A stretch of 64,000 nucleotides of DNA from Glutamicibacter protophormiae (GCF_014647495.1 NZ_BMPH01000016.1:1-64000), one strand, 5' to 3'. Numbered from the stretch's first letter, positions 43,434 to 52,423 are shown. Program-made: numbers and translations. Notes: a model not told the origin generated them from the letters alone.

Positions 43434-44068
43434 CAGGACCACGTCTCCTGGGCCACCGGCGCATTCTGCCGGGGCGCATTGGCCAGCTGGTACGAACCGC
43501 CGGTTTCCCGCTCGCCGCGGATCGAGTCGACCTTGAAGCGCACGTCGACAATGGTCAGGTCGCGGACCATGTCCAGCTCGATGACCACGGTGCGCAGGAT
43601 CTTGGCGCCCAGCAGCCCCTCCAGGGCCCGGGCCAGGTCTTCGGAACGCGGGTAGGCCTTTTCCAGGGTCACGGTCTGGCGCTGGGTGCGCGGGGCGAAG
43701 CCGGGGTGGTCGGCGAGGAACATGACCAAAACCAGGGCCGCGGTCACCGCCGGGGAGAACCAGGCCGGGTCCGGATGCAGGCCGTTGACCAGTCCGATAG
43801 CCAACGAGATGAAGTAGTAGGCCACCTCTTCCTGGGTCAGGGTGTCCGAGCGCAGGCGGATGATCGACAGGATGCCGAACAGGCCCATGCCCAGGCCAAC
43901 CCCGGCGCCCGAGCCGGAGAGCAGCATGGTGACCGCGAAGATGCCCATGCTCAACGCAATGTAGGCCAGGACCAGATCGCGGCGGAAGTGCCGGCGGAAG
44001 TAGACGAAGTACACCAGCACGGTCATGCCAACGACGTTGGCGGCCAATCCCATCCAGAATGACAACAT
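43433..44068 (-). CDS. DUF4956 membrane protein
   Basis: Protein of 211 residues with four N-terminal hydrophobic helices (LAANVVGMTVLVYFVYF, YIALSMGIFAVTMLLSG, GMGLFGILSIIRLRSDTL and AVTAALVLVMFLA) and a soluble C-terminal domain of about 90 residues. DUF4956 proteins commonly travel with VTC-domain polymerases, as here. AAAGGGG lies eight bases before the chosen ATG. The pair probably forms a membrane complex with the polymerase active site in the cytoplasm; that is inference from co-occurrence. Confidence 0.85.
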   Translation of the reverse strand: MLSFWMGLAANVVGMTVLVYFVYFRRHFRRDLVLAYIALSMGIFAVTMLLSGSGAGVGLGMGLFGILSIIRLRSDTLTQEEVAYYFISLAIGLVNGLHPDPAWFSPAVTAALVLVMFLADHPGFAPRTQRQTVTLEKAYPRSEDLARALEGLLGAKILRTVVIELDMVRDLTIVDVRFKVDSIRGERETGGSYQLANAPRQNAPVAQETWS

Positions 44069-44274
44069 GGTCTTTTCCCCTTTCATGGAAATTTCTCACT
44101 AACCAGAGACTAGAAAGTGCAAATGAAAGAAGAAAGAGAAATAGATGAGCGTCCTCTCATCTGGCGCCCCGAACGCCCGCCCCGCCGCCCGCGGCAGCGG
44201 CGGTGACGGCGCGATAGGCCGCACATCAACACTGGTCAAGAGCTTGGCGGCACTCAGCGAAGCTGCTGGAAGCG

Positions 44275-44318
44275 CCGATGGCGGCCAGCTTCATCAACAT
44301 GAAACTGGCCGCCATCGG
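44275..44318. terminator. Hairpin after the aldolase operon
   Basis: CCGATGGCGGCCAG and TTCAT on the left pair with ATGAA and CTGGCCGCCATCGG on the right around CAAC, one mismatch inside. It follows the DUF3151 stop on the minus strand and lacks a T-tract. Confidence 0.55.
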
Positions 44319-44341
44319 TGATGCGGCTGGCTGCAGACGGG

Positions 44342-44755
44342 CTACTGGGCCTCGATGGCCGCCCGTGCGCTCGAATCCGAGTCGTTCAGGAACTTCCCGA
44401 TCCGCTCGACCTCCTCGGTCTCGCCGATGGCTGCGGCCGCGCGGCCCAGCGCGTACAGCGAGCGCAGGAAGCCGCGGTTCGGCTCGTGGCTCCACGGCAC
44501 CGGGCCCTGGCCGCGCCATCCGGCCTTGCGCAGCGAGTCAAGTCCGCGGTGGTAGCCCACGCGGGCGAACGCGTAGGACTCCACGGTGCGGCCCTCGCCA
44601 TGCGCCTCGTCGGCCAGCAGCGCCCACACCAGGGAGGACGACGGGAACTTCGCGGCCAGGTCCACCGCTTCGTCGCCGGCCTCCAGGCGGGCGAGCACCT
44701 CGGTTTCCTCCGGCAGCAGCGTGGCCGGGATGCCCAGCAGATTCTCTCCAACCAT
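44342..44755 (-). CDS. DUF3151 family protein
   Basis: Protein of 137 residues matching the actinobacterial DUF3151 family that sits next to fructose-bisphosphate aldolase. It begins MVGENLLGIPATLLPEETEV; the alpha-helical body has SSSLVWALLADEAHGEG, ESYAFARVGYHRGLDSLRKAGW and NRGFLRSLYALGRAA, a tetratricopeptide-like pattern. It starts two bases after the aldolase stop, so the two are co-expressed. Function unknown; no catalytic residues stand out. Confidence 0.82.
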   Translation of the reverse strand: MVGENLLGIPATLLPEETEVLARLEAGDEAVDLAAKFPSSSLVWALLADEAHGEGRTVESYAFARVGYHRGLDSLRKAGWRGQGPVPWSHEPNRGFLRSLYALGRAAAAIGETEEVERIGKFLNDSDSSARAAIEAQ

Positions 44756-44757
44756 GG

Positions 44758-45780
<1,023 letters not shown>

Positions 45781-45926
45781 GCTTCACTCCTGTGAGGATT
45801 AGCGGGGTTCACGCGTCGCCGTCGACGGCAGTTCGTGTCCATCCTATCCGTTTGCAGGGGCCGGGAGACCTAAATCTGACTTCGTGACACGCCAACTTCT
45901 GCCCCTGCCCGGGCTGCGCCGCGAGG

Positions 45927-47210
45927 CTAATTCGATTCGGCGGCTCCGGAACCGGACGTGGACGGGCCCTGCGGGCCGGGCGTCGGCGTGCTCGGCTTCT
46001 CGCTGGGCGCAGGTGCCGGCTTGCTCGGGGCAGGTCCGGTCGACGGGACTTCGGGTGGACCGTCGGCGCCATCGGTGGGCTTCGCCGATCCGCTGGAAGG
46101 CTCCGGCGCCGATGCGGACGGCGGAGTGCTCAACGACGGCTTGGAGCTCGGCGATTCGGAGTCCGGAGCCGAGGATCCCGGCCGCTCGGTCTGGCTCGGG
46201 GACAGTGCAGGCTTCTGGGACTGCGAGGGCTTGGGCTTGGCGCTGGGCTTCGGATTGGGAACCACCGGGGTATCGTCCTTCGGAACCACGACATCCGGAT
46301 CTGAGCTGAGATCGGATTCGTCGCGCACCGGCGGCTTGCCGCCGTCGCCCTTCGGCGCGCTGTTGGCGTTGACGGTCAGGCGCGAGGAATCGATCATCGC
46401 CTGGCCCTGGCCCGGGATGATCGGCAGGTAGTTGCGCGGATCGTGCCAACGGCCGTCCACGATGACTTCGAAGTGCACGTGGCAGCCGGTGGAGTTGCCG
46501 GTGGTACCCGACAAGGCGATCAGTTCACCCTGCTTGACCTCCTGGCCCACCGCTGCGATGAGCTTTGAATTGTGGCTGTAGCCGGTCTGCACGTTGCTGC
46601 CGTGGTCGATGCCCACGCGCATCCCGGAGTGGCCCGCCCACCCGGACACCGTCACCGTCCCCGCCTCGGCGGCATAGACCGGCGAGCCGCAGGCGATCGG
46701 GTAGTCCTGTCCGATGTGGATCTGGTTGCCGGCGCCGGTGGGGTTCGAACGCCAGCCGTAGGGGCTGGAGATGCGACGGGTCGTCACCGGGTGCATCAGC
46801 TGCAGGCCGCCGGGAAGCTCGCCGATCTGGCCCACTTCGCCTGCGAGCAGCGTGGAATCCTCCTCGGAACCGGAGTCCCCGCCCACCGGGGATTCATCGG
46901 CCCCGGCCAGCATCTCCAGCGGGCGGCCGTCGATGGCCACTTCCTTGCCCGACCCGCCGAAGGCATGCAGCGGTGCGTCCTGACTGACAAGGACCGGATC
47001 GTTGTACAACCCGGGATCGGATAACGCGTCGATGGCGATGGGGATGTCCCCGTTGCGCGGATCTGCGGACTGCGCCACCAGGGGAATCGCCACGGCGCTG
47101 GACAGCACCAACGCGGCGGCAGTCGAAATCCCCCAGATCACAACCGGTTTTTTGCGCCGGGGAAGCCCCGGCAGAAGAAGGTCGTGATTCACCTGATGAC
47201 GTCGACGCAC
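45927..47210 (-). CDS. M23-family metallopeptidase with Pro/Ser-rich tail
   Basis: Protein of 427 residues. A membrane segment or uncleaved signal (VVIWGISTAAALVLSSAVAI) near the N-terminus is followed by the lysostaphin-like M23 domain, about residues 140-265, with zinc ligands in HIGQDYPIACGSPVYAAEAG and the HxH motif in GCHVHFEVIVDGRW. The last 150 residues are Pro/Ser/Lys-rich and low in complexity, typical of cell-wall-threading regions. It should cut peptidoglycan cross-bridges or act as an amidase activator. Start is GTG behind GGGGGG. All zinc ligands seem present. Confidence 0.9.
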   Translation of the reverse strand: MRRRHQVNHDLLLPGLPRRKKPVVIWGISTAAALVLSSAVAIPLVAQSADPRNGDIPIAIDALSDPGLYNDPVLVSQDAPLHAFGGSGKEVAIDGRPLEMLAGADESPVGGDSGSEEDSTLLAGEVGQIGELPGGLQLMHPVTTRRISSPYGWRSNPTGAGNQIHIGQDYPIACGSPVYAAEAGTVTVSGWAGHSGMRVGIDHGSNVQTGYSHNSKLIAAVGQEVKQGELIALSGTTGNSTGCHVHFEVIVDGRWHDPRNYLPIIPGQGQAMIDSSRLTVNANSAPKGDGGKPPVRDESDLSSDPDVVVPKDDTPVVPNPKPSAKPKPSQSQKPALSPSQTERPGSSAPDSESPSSKPSLSTPPSASAPEPSSGSAKPTDGADGPPEVPSTGPAPSKPAPAPSEKPSTPTPGPQGPSTSGSGAAESN

Positions 47211-47314
47211 GGATTAATCCCCCCGGATCACAAATTCATATCGTTTCCAAGCCTAGGGGTTCGACGATGGCTAATCCAGATGCTCGACTAAAGAACTTAT
47301 TAATAAATTCCTTG

Positions 47315-47968
47315 TTAACCTACTTTTTGCCCGAAGACGTGGCGGCGGATCCAGGCGTGCATGGCGATTCCGGCCGCCGAGGCCGCGTTGATCGACCGGG
47401 TCGAGCCGAACTGCTCGATGGACAGCGTGTCCTTCGCCGCGGCGTGGACCTCCGGGCTCAGCCCCGGCCCCTCCTGGCCGAACACCAGGACGCAGTTGCG
47501 CGGAATGTCGTAGGTTTCCAGCGGCACCGAATCCGGGAAGATGTCGATCCCCAGGATGGTCAGCCCCTCGGCTTCGGCCCAGGCGACGAATTCCTCGACC
47601 GTGGCGTGGTGGCGCACGTGCTGGTAGCGGTCGGTGACCATGGCTCCGCGGCGGTTCCAGCGGCGGCGACCGATGATGTGGACTTCCTTGGCCAGGAAGG
47701 CATTGGCGGAGCGGACCACGGTGCCGATGTTCATGTCGTGCTGCCAGTTCTCGATGGCGATGTGGAAATCATGGCGGCGCTCGTCGAGGTCGGCGATGAT
47801 CGCATCCATGCTCCAGTAGCGGTACTTGTCGGCGACATTGCGGCGATCGCCTTCTGCCAGCAGCTGCGGATCGTATTTCTCGTCCTGCGGCAGCTCGCCC
47901 TCCCAGGGCCCCACGCCGATGACGTGCTCGGCGGTATTCTCGGTTGCTTCATTCGCTTCGTGACTCAC
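47315..47968 (-). CDS. TrmH/SpoU-family RNA 2'-O-methyltransferase
   Basis: Protein of 217 residues with the knotted SPOUT fold. Motifs: IENWQHDMNIGTVVRSANAF with the conserved N-I-G-V-R run, CVLVFGQEGPGLSPEV and TLSIEQFGSTRSINAASAAG, the last forming the SAM-binding knot. It methylates ribose in tRNA or rRNA, exact target unknown. The start is GTG. TACCCT seven bases upstream and no ribosome-binding site suggest a leaderless message. The first 50 residues are an acidic extension ahead of the fold. Confidence 0.9.
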   Translation of the reverse strand: MSHEANEATENTAEHVIGVGPWEGELPQDEKYDPQLLAEGDRRNVADKYRYWSMDAIIADLDERRHDFHIAIENWQHDMNIGTVVRSANAFLAKEVHIIGRRRWNRRGAMVTDRYQHVRHHATVEEFVAWAEAEGLTILGIDIFPDSVPLETYDIPRNCVLVFGQEGPGLSPEVHAAAKDTLSIEQFGSTRSINAASAAGIAMHAWIRRHVFGQKVG

Positions 47969-47981
47969 ACTTTTAAGGGTA
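47969..47981 (-). promoter_or_regulatory. Leaderless -10 element for SpoU gene
   Basis: TACCCT at 47976-47981 (minus strand) ends seven bases before the GTG at 47968. Confidence 0.45.
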
Positions 47982-48106
47982 GTAGGTCGCGGGAGTGCCG
48001 CCGTTCACTGCACTGCCGGCGGATGCTGTGTAGGCTTTGAATTACAGGGGAAACTTTCAGCGCAGATAGCTCCCGCCACCTACTGCCAATGGAGGAATGA
48101 CACCTC

Positions 48107-48964
48107 GTGACCCTCAGCAACCGTGCCGCACGCACCGTCCACGATATTGAATGCTGGCTGACCGACATGGACGGCGTCCTGGTCCACGAGAACCACGCGC
48201 TGAAGGGAGCCTCGGAGCTCCTGCAGTACTGGCGAGAAAACAACCTGCGTTTTTTGGTGCTGACCAACAACTCCATCTACACTCCGCGCGACCTGCGGGC
48301 CCGCCTGCTGGCCTCCGGCTTGGACGTGCCGGAGGAGAACATCTGGACCTCCGCCATGGCCACCGCGGAGTTCCTCGCCCGCCAGCGACCGGGCGGACGC
48401 ACCTTCGTGATCGGCGAGGCGGGGCTGACCACGGCGCTGCACGACGCCGGGTTCATCATGACCGACCAGAATCCCGATTACGTGGTGCTCGGCGAAACGC
48501 GCACCTACTCTTTCGAGGCCATCACCAAGGCAATCCGCCTGATTGAGCGCGGGGCAAAATTCATTGCCACCAACCCGGATGCCACGGGCCCCTCCACCGA
48601 GGGCATCATGCCGGCAACCGGCGCCATTGCGGCATTGATCACCCGGGCAACGAACCGCGAACCGTATGTGGTGGGCAAGCCCAATCCGATGATGTTCCGC
48701 TCGGCCCTGAACCGGATCGACGCGCACTCGGAAACCACCGCCATGATCGGCGACCGCATGGACACCGACATTGTTGCGGGCATGGAAGCCGGCCTGCTCA
48801 CCGCGCTGGTCTTCTCGGGAATCACCGCGCGCGATGACATGGACACCTTCCCGTTCCGCCCGGACCTGCAGTACCCGTCGGTCGCGAACCTGCATGCCGA
48901 ACTCGTCAAGGGCCGAGCCGTGCCCGAGGCCAAGCCGGCCGATGCCAAGGCCGCTTCCAAGTAG
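48107..48964 (+). CDS. HAD-superfamily IIA hydrolase (NagD-like phosphatase)
   Basis: Protein of 285 residues. The nucleophile motif is WLTDMDGVLVHENHALKG (DxDG), motif II is LVLTNNS, and motifs III/IV lie in VGKPNPMMFRSAL and MIGDRMDTDIVAGMEAG. HAD-IIA enzymes hydrolyse small phosphorylated compounds such as nucleotides, p-nitrophenyl or glycolytic side products. The start is GTG with GGAGGAAT upstream. A short Ala/Lys tail ends the protein. A strong terminator follows, so it is a single-gene unit. Confidence 0.9.
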   Translation: MTLSNRAARTVHDIECWLTDMDGVLVHENHALKGASELLQYWRENNLRFLVLTNNSIYTPRDLRARLLASGLDVPEENIWTSAMATAEFLARQRPGGRTFVIGEAGLTTALHDAGFIMTDQNPDYVVLGETRTYSFEAITKAIRLIERGAKFIATNPDATGPSTEGIMPATGAIAALITRATNREPYVVGKPNPMMFRSALNRIDAHSETTAMIGDRMDTDIVAGMEAGLLTALVFSGITARDDMDTFPFRPDLQYPSVANLHAELVKGRAVPEAKPADAKAASK

Positions 48965-48976
48965 CCCGAAGTTCCC

Positions 48977-49019
48977 TGCCCCAGCAGCCGCATTGCCGGA
49001 TGCTGGGGCATTTTTCTTT
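48977..49019 (+). terminator. Rho-independent terminator
   Basis: TGCCCCAGCA and its complement TGCTGGGGCA form the main stem with GCCG/CGGA inner pairs, followed by TTTTTCTTT. It ends the HAD phosphatase gene. Confidence 0.9.
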
Positions 49020-49070
49020 GACTTCCCAGCAACCTAGGCACCGCTGGGCCACGGGCGGATACTGGGTGTC

Positions 49071-49310
49071 ATGGAGAACTATCGCCCCCGGCGGCGGGTC
49101 TGGAAGTTCGTTCTCATCGCCGTGGGACTCTATCTGGGGCTGACGCTGCTGGTTGCGCTGAACTACGCGGCGCGCTCATGCCTCGGCGCCGGCGCCGAGC
49201 TCCACTGCTCCATGAGCAACACCGTCGTGTGGGGTGAGCACCGGCTGCTGGGCTTCATCGCGCTGATCTATCTGGTGCTGGTCGTGGGGTTGTGGGTCAA
49301 GCATCGTTGA
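49071..49310 (+). CDS. Small membrane protein of unknown function
   Basis: Protein of 79 residues with a basic N-terminus (RPRRRVWK) and two hydrophobic segments (FVLIAVGLYLGLTLLVAL and LLGFIALIYLVLVVGLWV) separated by a loop with two cysteines (SCLGAGAELHC). The cysteines face the same side and could form a disulfide. TACTGG five bases before the ATG is a weak promoter candidate. No family recognised. Confidence 0.6.
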   Translation: MENYRPRRRVWKFVLIAVGLYLGLTLLVALNYAARSCLGAGAELHCSMSNTVVWGEHRLLGFIALIYLVLVVGLWVKHR

Positions 49311-49352
49311 GCCGTCCTCCGGGCCGCTCGGAGGGCAATTCATGGCCAAGCA

Positions 49353-49381
49353 TTGACCCTGCCACGGCAGGGGTCTCTAAT
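49353..49381 (+). promoter_or_regulatory. Promoter with dyad in the spacer for the ABC exporter
   Basis: TTGACC at 49353-49358 and TCTAAT at 49376-49381 are 17 bases apart. The spacer and last -35 bases hold the dyad CCCTGCCACGGCAGGG at 49357-49372. A repressor or MerR-like factor could act here. Confidence 0.5.
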
Positions 49382-49391
49382 TCATTGTGTG

Positions 49392-50177
49392 ATGAACACG
49401 AAGGCATGCATCCAGGTCCAGAAGCTGAGCGTCAAGAGAGGCAAATCTCTGGTGCTCCAGGACATCGACTGCGAGCTGGCCCCGGGCCGCATCATCGGGC
49501 TGCTGGGCCCCAGCGGCAGCGGCAAGAGCACACTGCTGCGCAGCATCGTGGGCAACCAGATCACCTCCGGCGGCACGGTCACCGTCCTGGGGCTGCCCGC
49601 CGGGCACAAGTCCCTGCGCCATAGGGTGGGCTACATGACGCAGGCCGCCAGCGTCTACGACGACCTGACGGTACAGCAAAACGTCGCCTACTTCGCCAAG
49701 ATCCTCGGCCTGCCCGAGGCCGAAGCCACCCGCGTCATCGTGGCCACCGACCTGCAGGAGCAGGCCAAGCGGCTTGTGCTGGATCTGTCTGGCGGCCAGC
49801 GCAATCGCGTGTCCCTGGCCATCGCACTGCTCGGATCACCCGACATCGTGATTCTCGACGAGCCGACGGTCGGGCTGGATCCGGTACTCCGTGCAGAATT
49901 GTGGGCCCTGTTTGCCGATCTGGCGGCGTCGGGAATCTGCATGGTGGTTTCCAGCCACGTCATGGACGAGGCCATGCGCTGCGATGAAATGCTGCTGCTT
50001 CGCAATGGACAGCTGCTGGCCCAGATCTCCCCCGGCGAACTGCTCAGGCGCACCGGCGCCAGCGACCCGGAAGACGCATTCCTCAGGCTTATCGCCTCCG
50101 GCGGTCTGGATTCTGCACCGACCAGCGGGCCGTCCGCCGCACGGCACCGTGCCCGCGTGGGGGGAAAGCCATCATGA
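49392..50177 (+). CDS. ABC-2 type exporter, ATP-binding protein
   Basis: ATPase of 261 residues. Walker A is GLLGPSGSGKSTLLRSIVG, the Q-loop region RVGYMTQAASVYDDLT, signature LDLSGGQRNRVSLAIALLG, Walker B DIVILDEPTVGLDP and the H-loop VVSSHVMDEA. Subgroup features match the drug/antibiotic (CcmA/DrrA-like) exporters. The ATG follows the promoter by ten bases without a good ribosome-binding site. The permease start overlaps its stop. Substrate unknown. Confidence 0.93.
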   Translation: MNTKACIQVQKLSVKRGKSLVLQDIDCELAPGRIIGLLGPSGSGKSTLLRSIVGNQITSGGTVTVLGLPAGHKSLRHRVGYMTQAASVYDDLTVQQNVAYFAKILGLPEAEATRVIVATDLQEQAKRLVLDLSGGQRNRVSLAIALLGSPDIVILDEPTVGLDPVLRAELWALFADLAASGICMVVSSHVMDEAMRCDEMLLLRNGQLLAQISPGELLRRTGASDPEDAFLRLIASGGLDSAPTSGPSAARHRARVGGKPS

Positions 50178-50899
50178 AACGCACCGTGGCCACCGCCGCT
50201 CGGGTACATGGCCAGATTCGCCACGATCCGCGCACCATCGCGTTGATGCTGGTCGTCCCCAGCCTATTGATCGGCTTGATGGCCTGGATCTTCACTGACA
50301 CCAACGTGTTCCAGCACATCGGCCCGGCGATGATCGCACTGTTCCCATTTGTCGTGATGTTCTTGGTGACCAGCATTGCGACGTTGCGCGAACGGCGCAG
50401 CGGCACCTTGGAGCGGCTGCTCAGCATGCCGCTGGCCAAAGGTGAATTCATCTTCGGATACGCACTGGCATTCACCCTGGTGGCGGTGCTGCAGACGGTC
50501 ATCGCGGTCTCTTTCGCCATTCTGGTGCTGGGACTGGAGATCTCCGGAAGCCTGCTGCTGCTGTTCAGCGTGGCGGCGCTGGATGCCCTGCTCGGAACCA
50601 GCCTGGGGTTGATGGCCAGCGCCTTCGCCAGAACCGAATTCCAGGTCGTACAGTTCATGCCGCTGCTGATCTTCCCGCAGTTCCTGCTCTCCGGTCTGAT
50701 CCTGCCGCGCGGGCAACTGCCGGGGGCCTTGGAGGTCATCGGCGACTGGCTGCCGCTGTCGCATGCCATCGACGCACTGGGAGATGTCGCTGCGGGCACC
50801 GAGGACAGCGGCACCTGGGCCAGCCTTCTGGTCATCGGCGGGTGGATTCTCGGCGCCTTGCTGGTGGGGTCGCTGACCCTGCGCCGGCGGACGGCATAG
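50174..50899 (+). CDS. ABC-2 type permease
   Basis: Membrane protein of 241 residues with six helices. Landmarks are the N-terminal ALMLVVPSLLIGLMAWIFTD, the elbow ERRSGTLERLLSMPLAKGEF and the late LLIFPQFLLSGLILPRGQLP, hallmark of the ABC2 family. Its ATG overlaps the ATPase stop by four bases. Together the pair would export a drug, lipid or polymer. Confidence 0.93.
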   Translation: MKRTVATAARVHGQIRHDPRTIALMLVVPSLLIGLMAWIFTDTNVFQHIGPAMIALFPFVVMFLVTSIATLRERRSGTLERLLSMPLAKGEFIFGYALAFTLVAVLQTVIAVSFAILVLGLEISGSLLLLFSVAALDALLGTSLGLMASAFARTEFQVVQFMPLLIFPQFLLSGLILPRGQLPGALEVIGDWLPLSHAIDALGDVAAGTEDSGTWASLLVIGGWILGALLVGSLTLRRRTA

Positions 50900-50946
50900 G
50901 CCTTCGTACGCACCGGAGATTCGGCTCTCCGCTCATTTGAATCCCG

Positions 50947-51159
50947 CTAGTTCCGGCCGTATTTCTTGTGCGCCGCCTGTTTTGAAATTTCCAGCGCCGA
51001 GGCGATCGCTTGCCATGAGTGCCCGCCGGCTCGTGCCCGGCGCACCTCTGCCGTCTGAGCCCGGGCCAGTTCGCGCTGCTCGGCGGTCAGGCGTCGCAGC
51101 TGGGCCAGGGGGCCGCCATGGCCATCGGAATCGATGGCGGTTTTTATTCCATGTTCCAT
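50947..51159 (-). CDS. Very small helix-turn-helix protein
   Basis: Protein of 70 residues, basic, with one helix-turn-helix at the C-terminus (ARAGGHSWQAIASALEISKQ, then AAHKKYGRN). The rest is a helical arm (LRRLTAEQRELARAQTAEVR). It resembles short sigma-region-4/AsnC-type HTH proteins. Two perfect dyads cover its own promoter, strongly suggesting an autorepressor. The start is the ATG at 51159, six bases after TAAAGT, so the mRNA is leaderless. Targets beyond itself are unknown; the ABC exporter ends 48 bases away on the other strand. Confidence 0.75.
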   Translation of the reverse strand: MEHGIKTAIDSDGHGGPLAQLRRLTAEQRELARAQTAEVRRARAGGHSWQAIASALEISKQAAHKKYGRN

Positions 51160-51205
51160 GCGTCAACTTTAGTTGACGCGTGGAGCGGCGTCAACATTAG
51201 TTGAC
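51160..51205 (-). promoter_or_regulatory. Leaderless promoter occluded by twin dyad operators
   Basis: On the minus strand TTGACG (51189-51194), a 17-base spacer and TAAAGT (51166-51171) precede the ATG by six bases. GTCAACTTTAGTTGAC at 51162-51177 covers the -10 and GTCAACATTAGTTGAC at 51190-51205 covers the -35. Their centres are 28 bases apart. Confidence 0.85.
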
Positions 51206-51230
51206 TCATCTTTAGTGCTTGCAAAACACT

Positions 51231-51267
51231 GCGGGCCGGGCCGACCCGAGGGGCCGGCCCGGCCCGC
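51231..51267. terminator. GC-rich terminator after pyrE
   Basis: GCGGGCCGGGCCG and CCC pair with GGG and CGGCCCGGCCCGC around GAG, with one bulged base on each arm. It lies 29 bases after the pyrE stop on the minus strand. Confidence 0.7.
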
Positions 51268-51295
51268 GGCCGAAAACGATGGGAAAGCGCGCCGG

Positions 51296-51853
51296 TTACA
51301 GGCCCAGCTCGTCCTTGCCGTATGCGAAGAGGTAAGGCACGCCGGCCTCTTCCTCGATGCGCTCCTTGGCGCCGGTGTCGCGATCCACGATGACCGCCAC
51401 GGCGATGACGTTGCCGCCGGCCTTGCGGACGCCCTCGACCGCGGTCAGCGCGGAGCCGCCGGTGGTGGAGGTGTCTTCCAGGACGATGACGTTGCGGCCT
51501 TCGACGCTCGGGCCTTCAACCTGGCGGCCCATGCCGTAGGACTTCTGCGCCTTGCGCACCACGAAGGCATCGATGGCGCGGTTCTTCTCGCGCGCGGTAT
51601 GCATGATGGCGGTGCCCACCGGGTCGGCGCCCATGGTCAGGCCGCCCACGTTGGTGAACTCCAGACCGGCTTCATCCAGGAGATCAAGCATGACCTGGCC
51701 GACCAGACCTGAAGCTTCCTGCTGCAGGGTGACCCGGCGAAGGTCGATGTAGTAATCGGCTTCCTTGCCGGAAGAAAGGATGACCTTGCCACGAACAATG
51801 GCAAATTCCTGAATCAGTTCTTTTAGCCGCCCGCGGGCGCTGGTTTCGCTCAT
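51296..51853 (-). CDS. pyrE: Orotate phosphoribosyltransferase
   Basis: Pyrimidine enzyme of 185 residues that makes orotidine 5'-phosphate from orotate and PRPP. Visible are VILSSGKEADYYIDLRRVTL, GGLTMGADPVGTAIMHTARE, FVVRKAQKSYGMGRQVEG with the catalytic lysines, and the PRPP loop NVIVLEDTSTTGGSALTAVE. The ATG at 51853 follows TAGAAT by seven bases, no ribosome-binding site, so leaderless. Longer readings upstream cross the divergent gene. Away from other pyr genes, it stands alone here. Confidence 0.95.
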   Translation of the reverse strand: MSETSARGRLKELIQEFAIVRGKVILSSGKEADYYIDLRRVTLQQEASGLVGQVMLDLLDEAGLEFTNVGGLTMGADPVGTAIMHTAREKNRAIDAFVVRKAQKSYGMGRQVEGPSVEGRNVIVLEDTSTTGGSALTAVEGVRKAGGNVIAVAVIVDRDTGAKERIEEEAGVPYLFAYGKDELGL

Positions 51854-51892
51854 GCTCTCGATTCTAGTCGGCATCATCGCTAGGCTGATCCC
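51854..51892. promoter_or_regulatory. 39-bp divergent leaderless promoter region
   Basis: TAGAAT (51861-51866, minus) serves pyrE, and TAGGCT (51881-51886, plus) serves the MarR-like gene; each ends seven or six bases before its ATG. The -10 elements are 14 bases apart, so each -35 would fall on the other's -10 or start. Confidence 0.65.
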
Positions 51893-52330
51893 ATGAACGC
51901 TACACGCCCCCTGGGTTACTGGTTGAAATTGGTGGATTCGCTGATTGACGAGCAGTTTGCTGCGACCTTGGAAGAACACGGTGTGACACGCCGGCAATGG
52001 CAGGTGCTCAATCTCCTGGAGCAGCAGCCCGCCACCGAGCCGGAACTGACCGCCGGACTTTCGCCGTTCTTTGCGTCGCCAGATGAACCGACGTCGGTCT
52101 CCGAGCACCTCATGGAATTGGTGGAGTCTGGATGGATCTCGCACGAAGAGGGCGAATTTTCCATCACCGACCGGGGCCATGTCTCGCTGATGAAGCTCAG
52201 CGAACTGATCGAAAAGATCCGGACGCAGTCCGGCCAGGACCTCGACGGCTCCGAATACGCCGCTGTGGTCGCCACGCTGGAGAAAATGGCGCGCAACCTC
52301 GGCTGGGATCCGGACGCCGAAGATAACTAG
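51893..52330 (+). CDS. MarR-like winged-helix protein
   Basis: Protein of 145 residues. The N-terminal helix GYWLKLVDSLIDEQFAATLE and the winged helix VTRRQWQVLNLLEQQPATEP with LMELVESGWISHEEGEFSIT fit the MarR fold. A C-terminal dimerisation helix follows. TAGGCT lies six bases before its ATG. It is divergent from pyrE with a 39-bp gap, so binding there would affect both genes. Effector unknown. Confidence 0.8.
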   Translation: MNATRPLGYWLKLVDSLIDEQFAATLEEHGVTRRQWQVLNLLEQQPATEPELTAGLSPFFASPDEPTSVSEHLMELVESGWISHEEGEFSITDRGHVSLMKLSELIEKIRTQSGQDLDGSEYAAVVATLEKMARNLGWDPDAEDN

Positions 52331-52410
52331 CGGTTGCGGCGAATGTTGAGAACACGTTAACTTTCGCCGCACCTTCCGCAGCCGCGCCGGCAAACTGTCT
52401 CCGGTATGCC

Positions 52411-52423
52411 TAGGATTGGTTAC
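52411..52423 (+). promoter_or_regulatory. Leaderless -10 element for nadE
   Basis: TAGGAT at 52411-52416 ends seven bases before the ATG at 52424, without a ribosome-binding site. Confidence 0.5.

Noticed and set aside
44226-44519. A 97-codon minus-strand frame after the aldolase operon
   Set aside because: It overlaps DUF3151 out of frame and crosses the terminator-like hairpin; composition is shadow-like.
47211-47314. Cyclic-di-AMP riboswitch upstream of the M23 peptidase
   Set aside because: The conserved ydaO-type core sequences are missing from this gap, which is also short.
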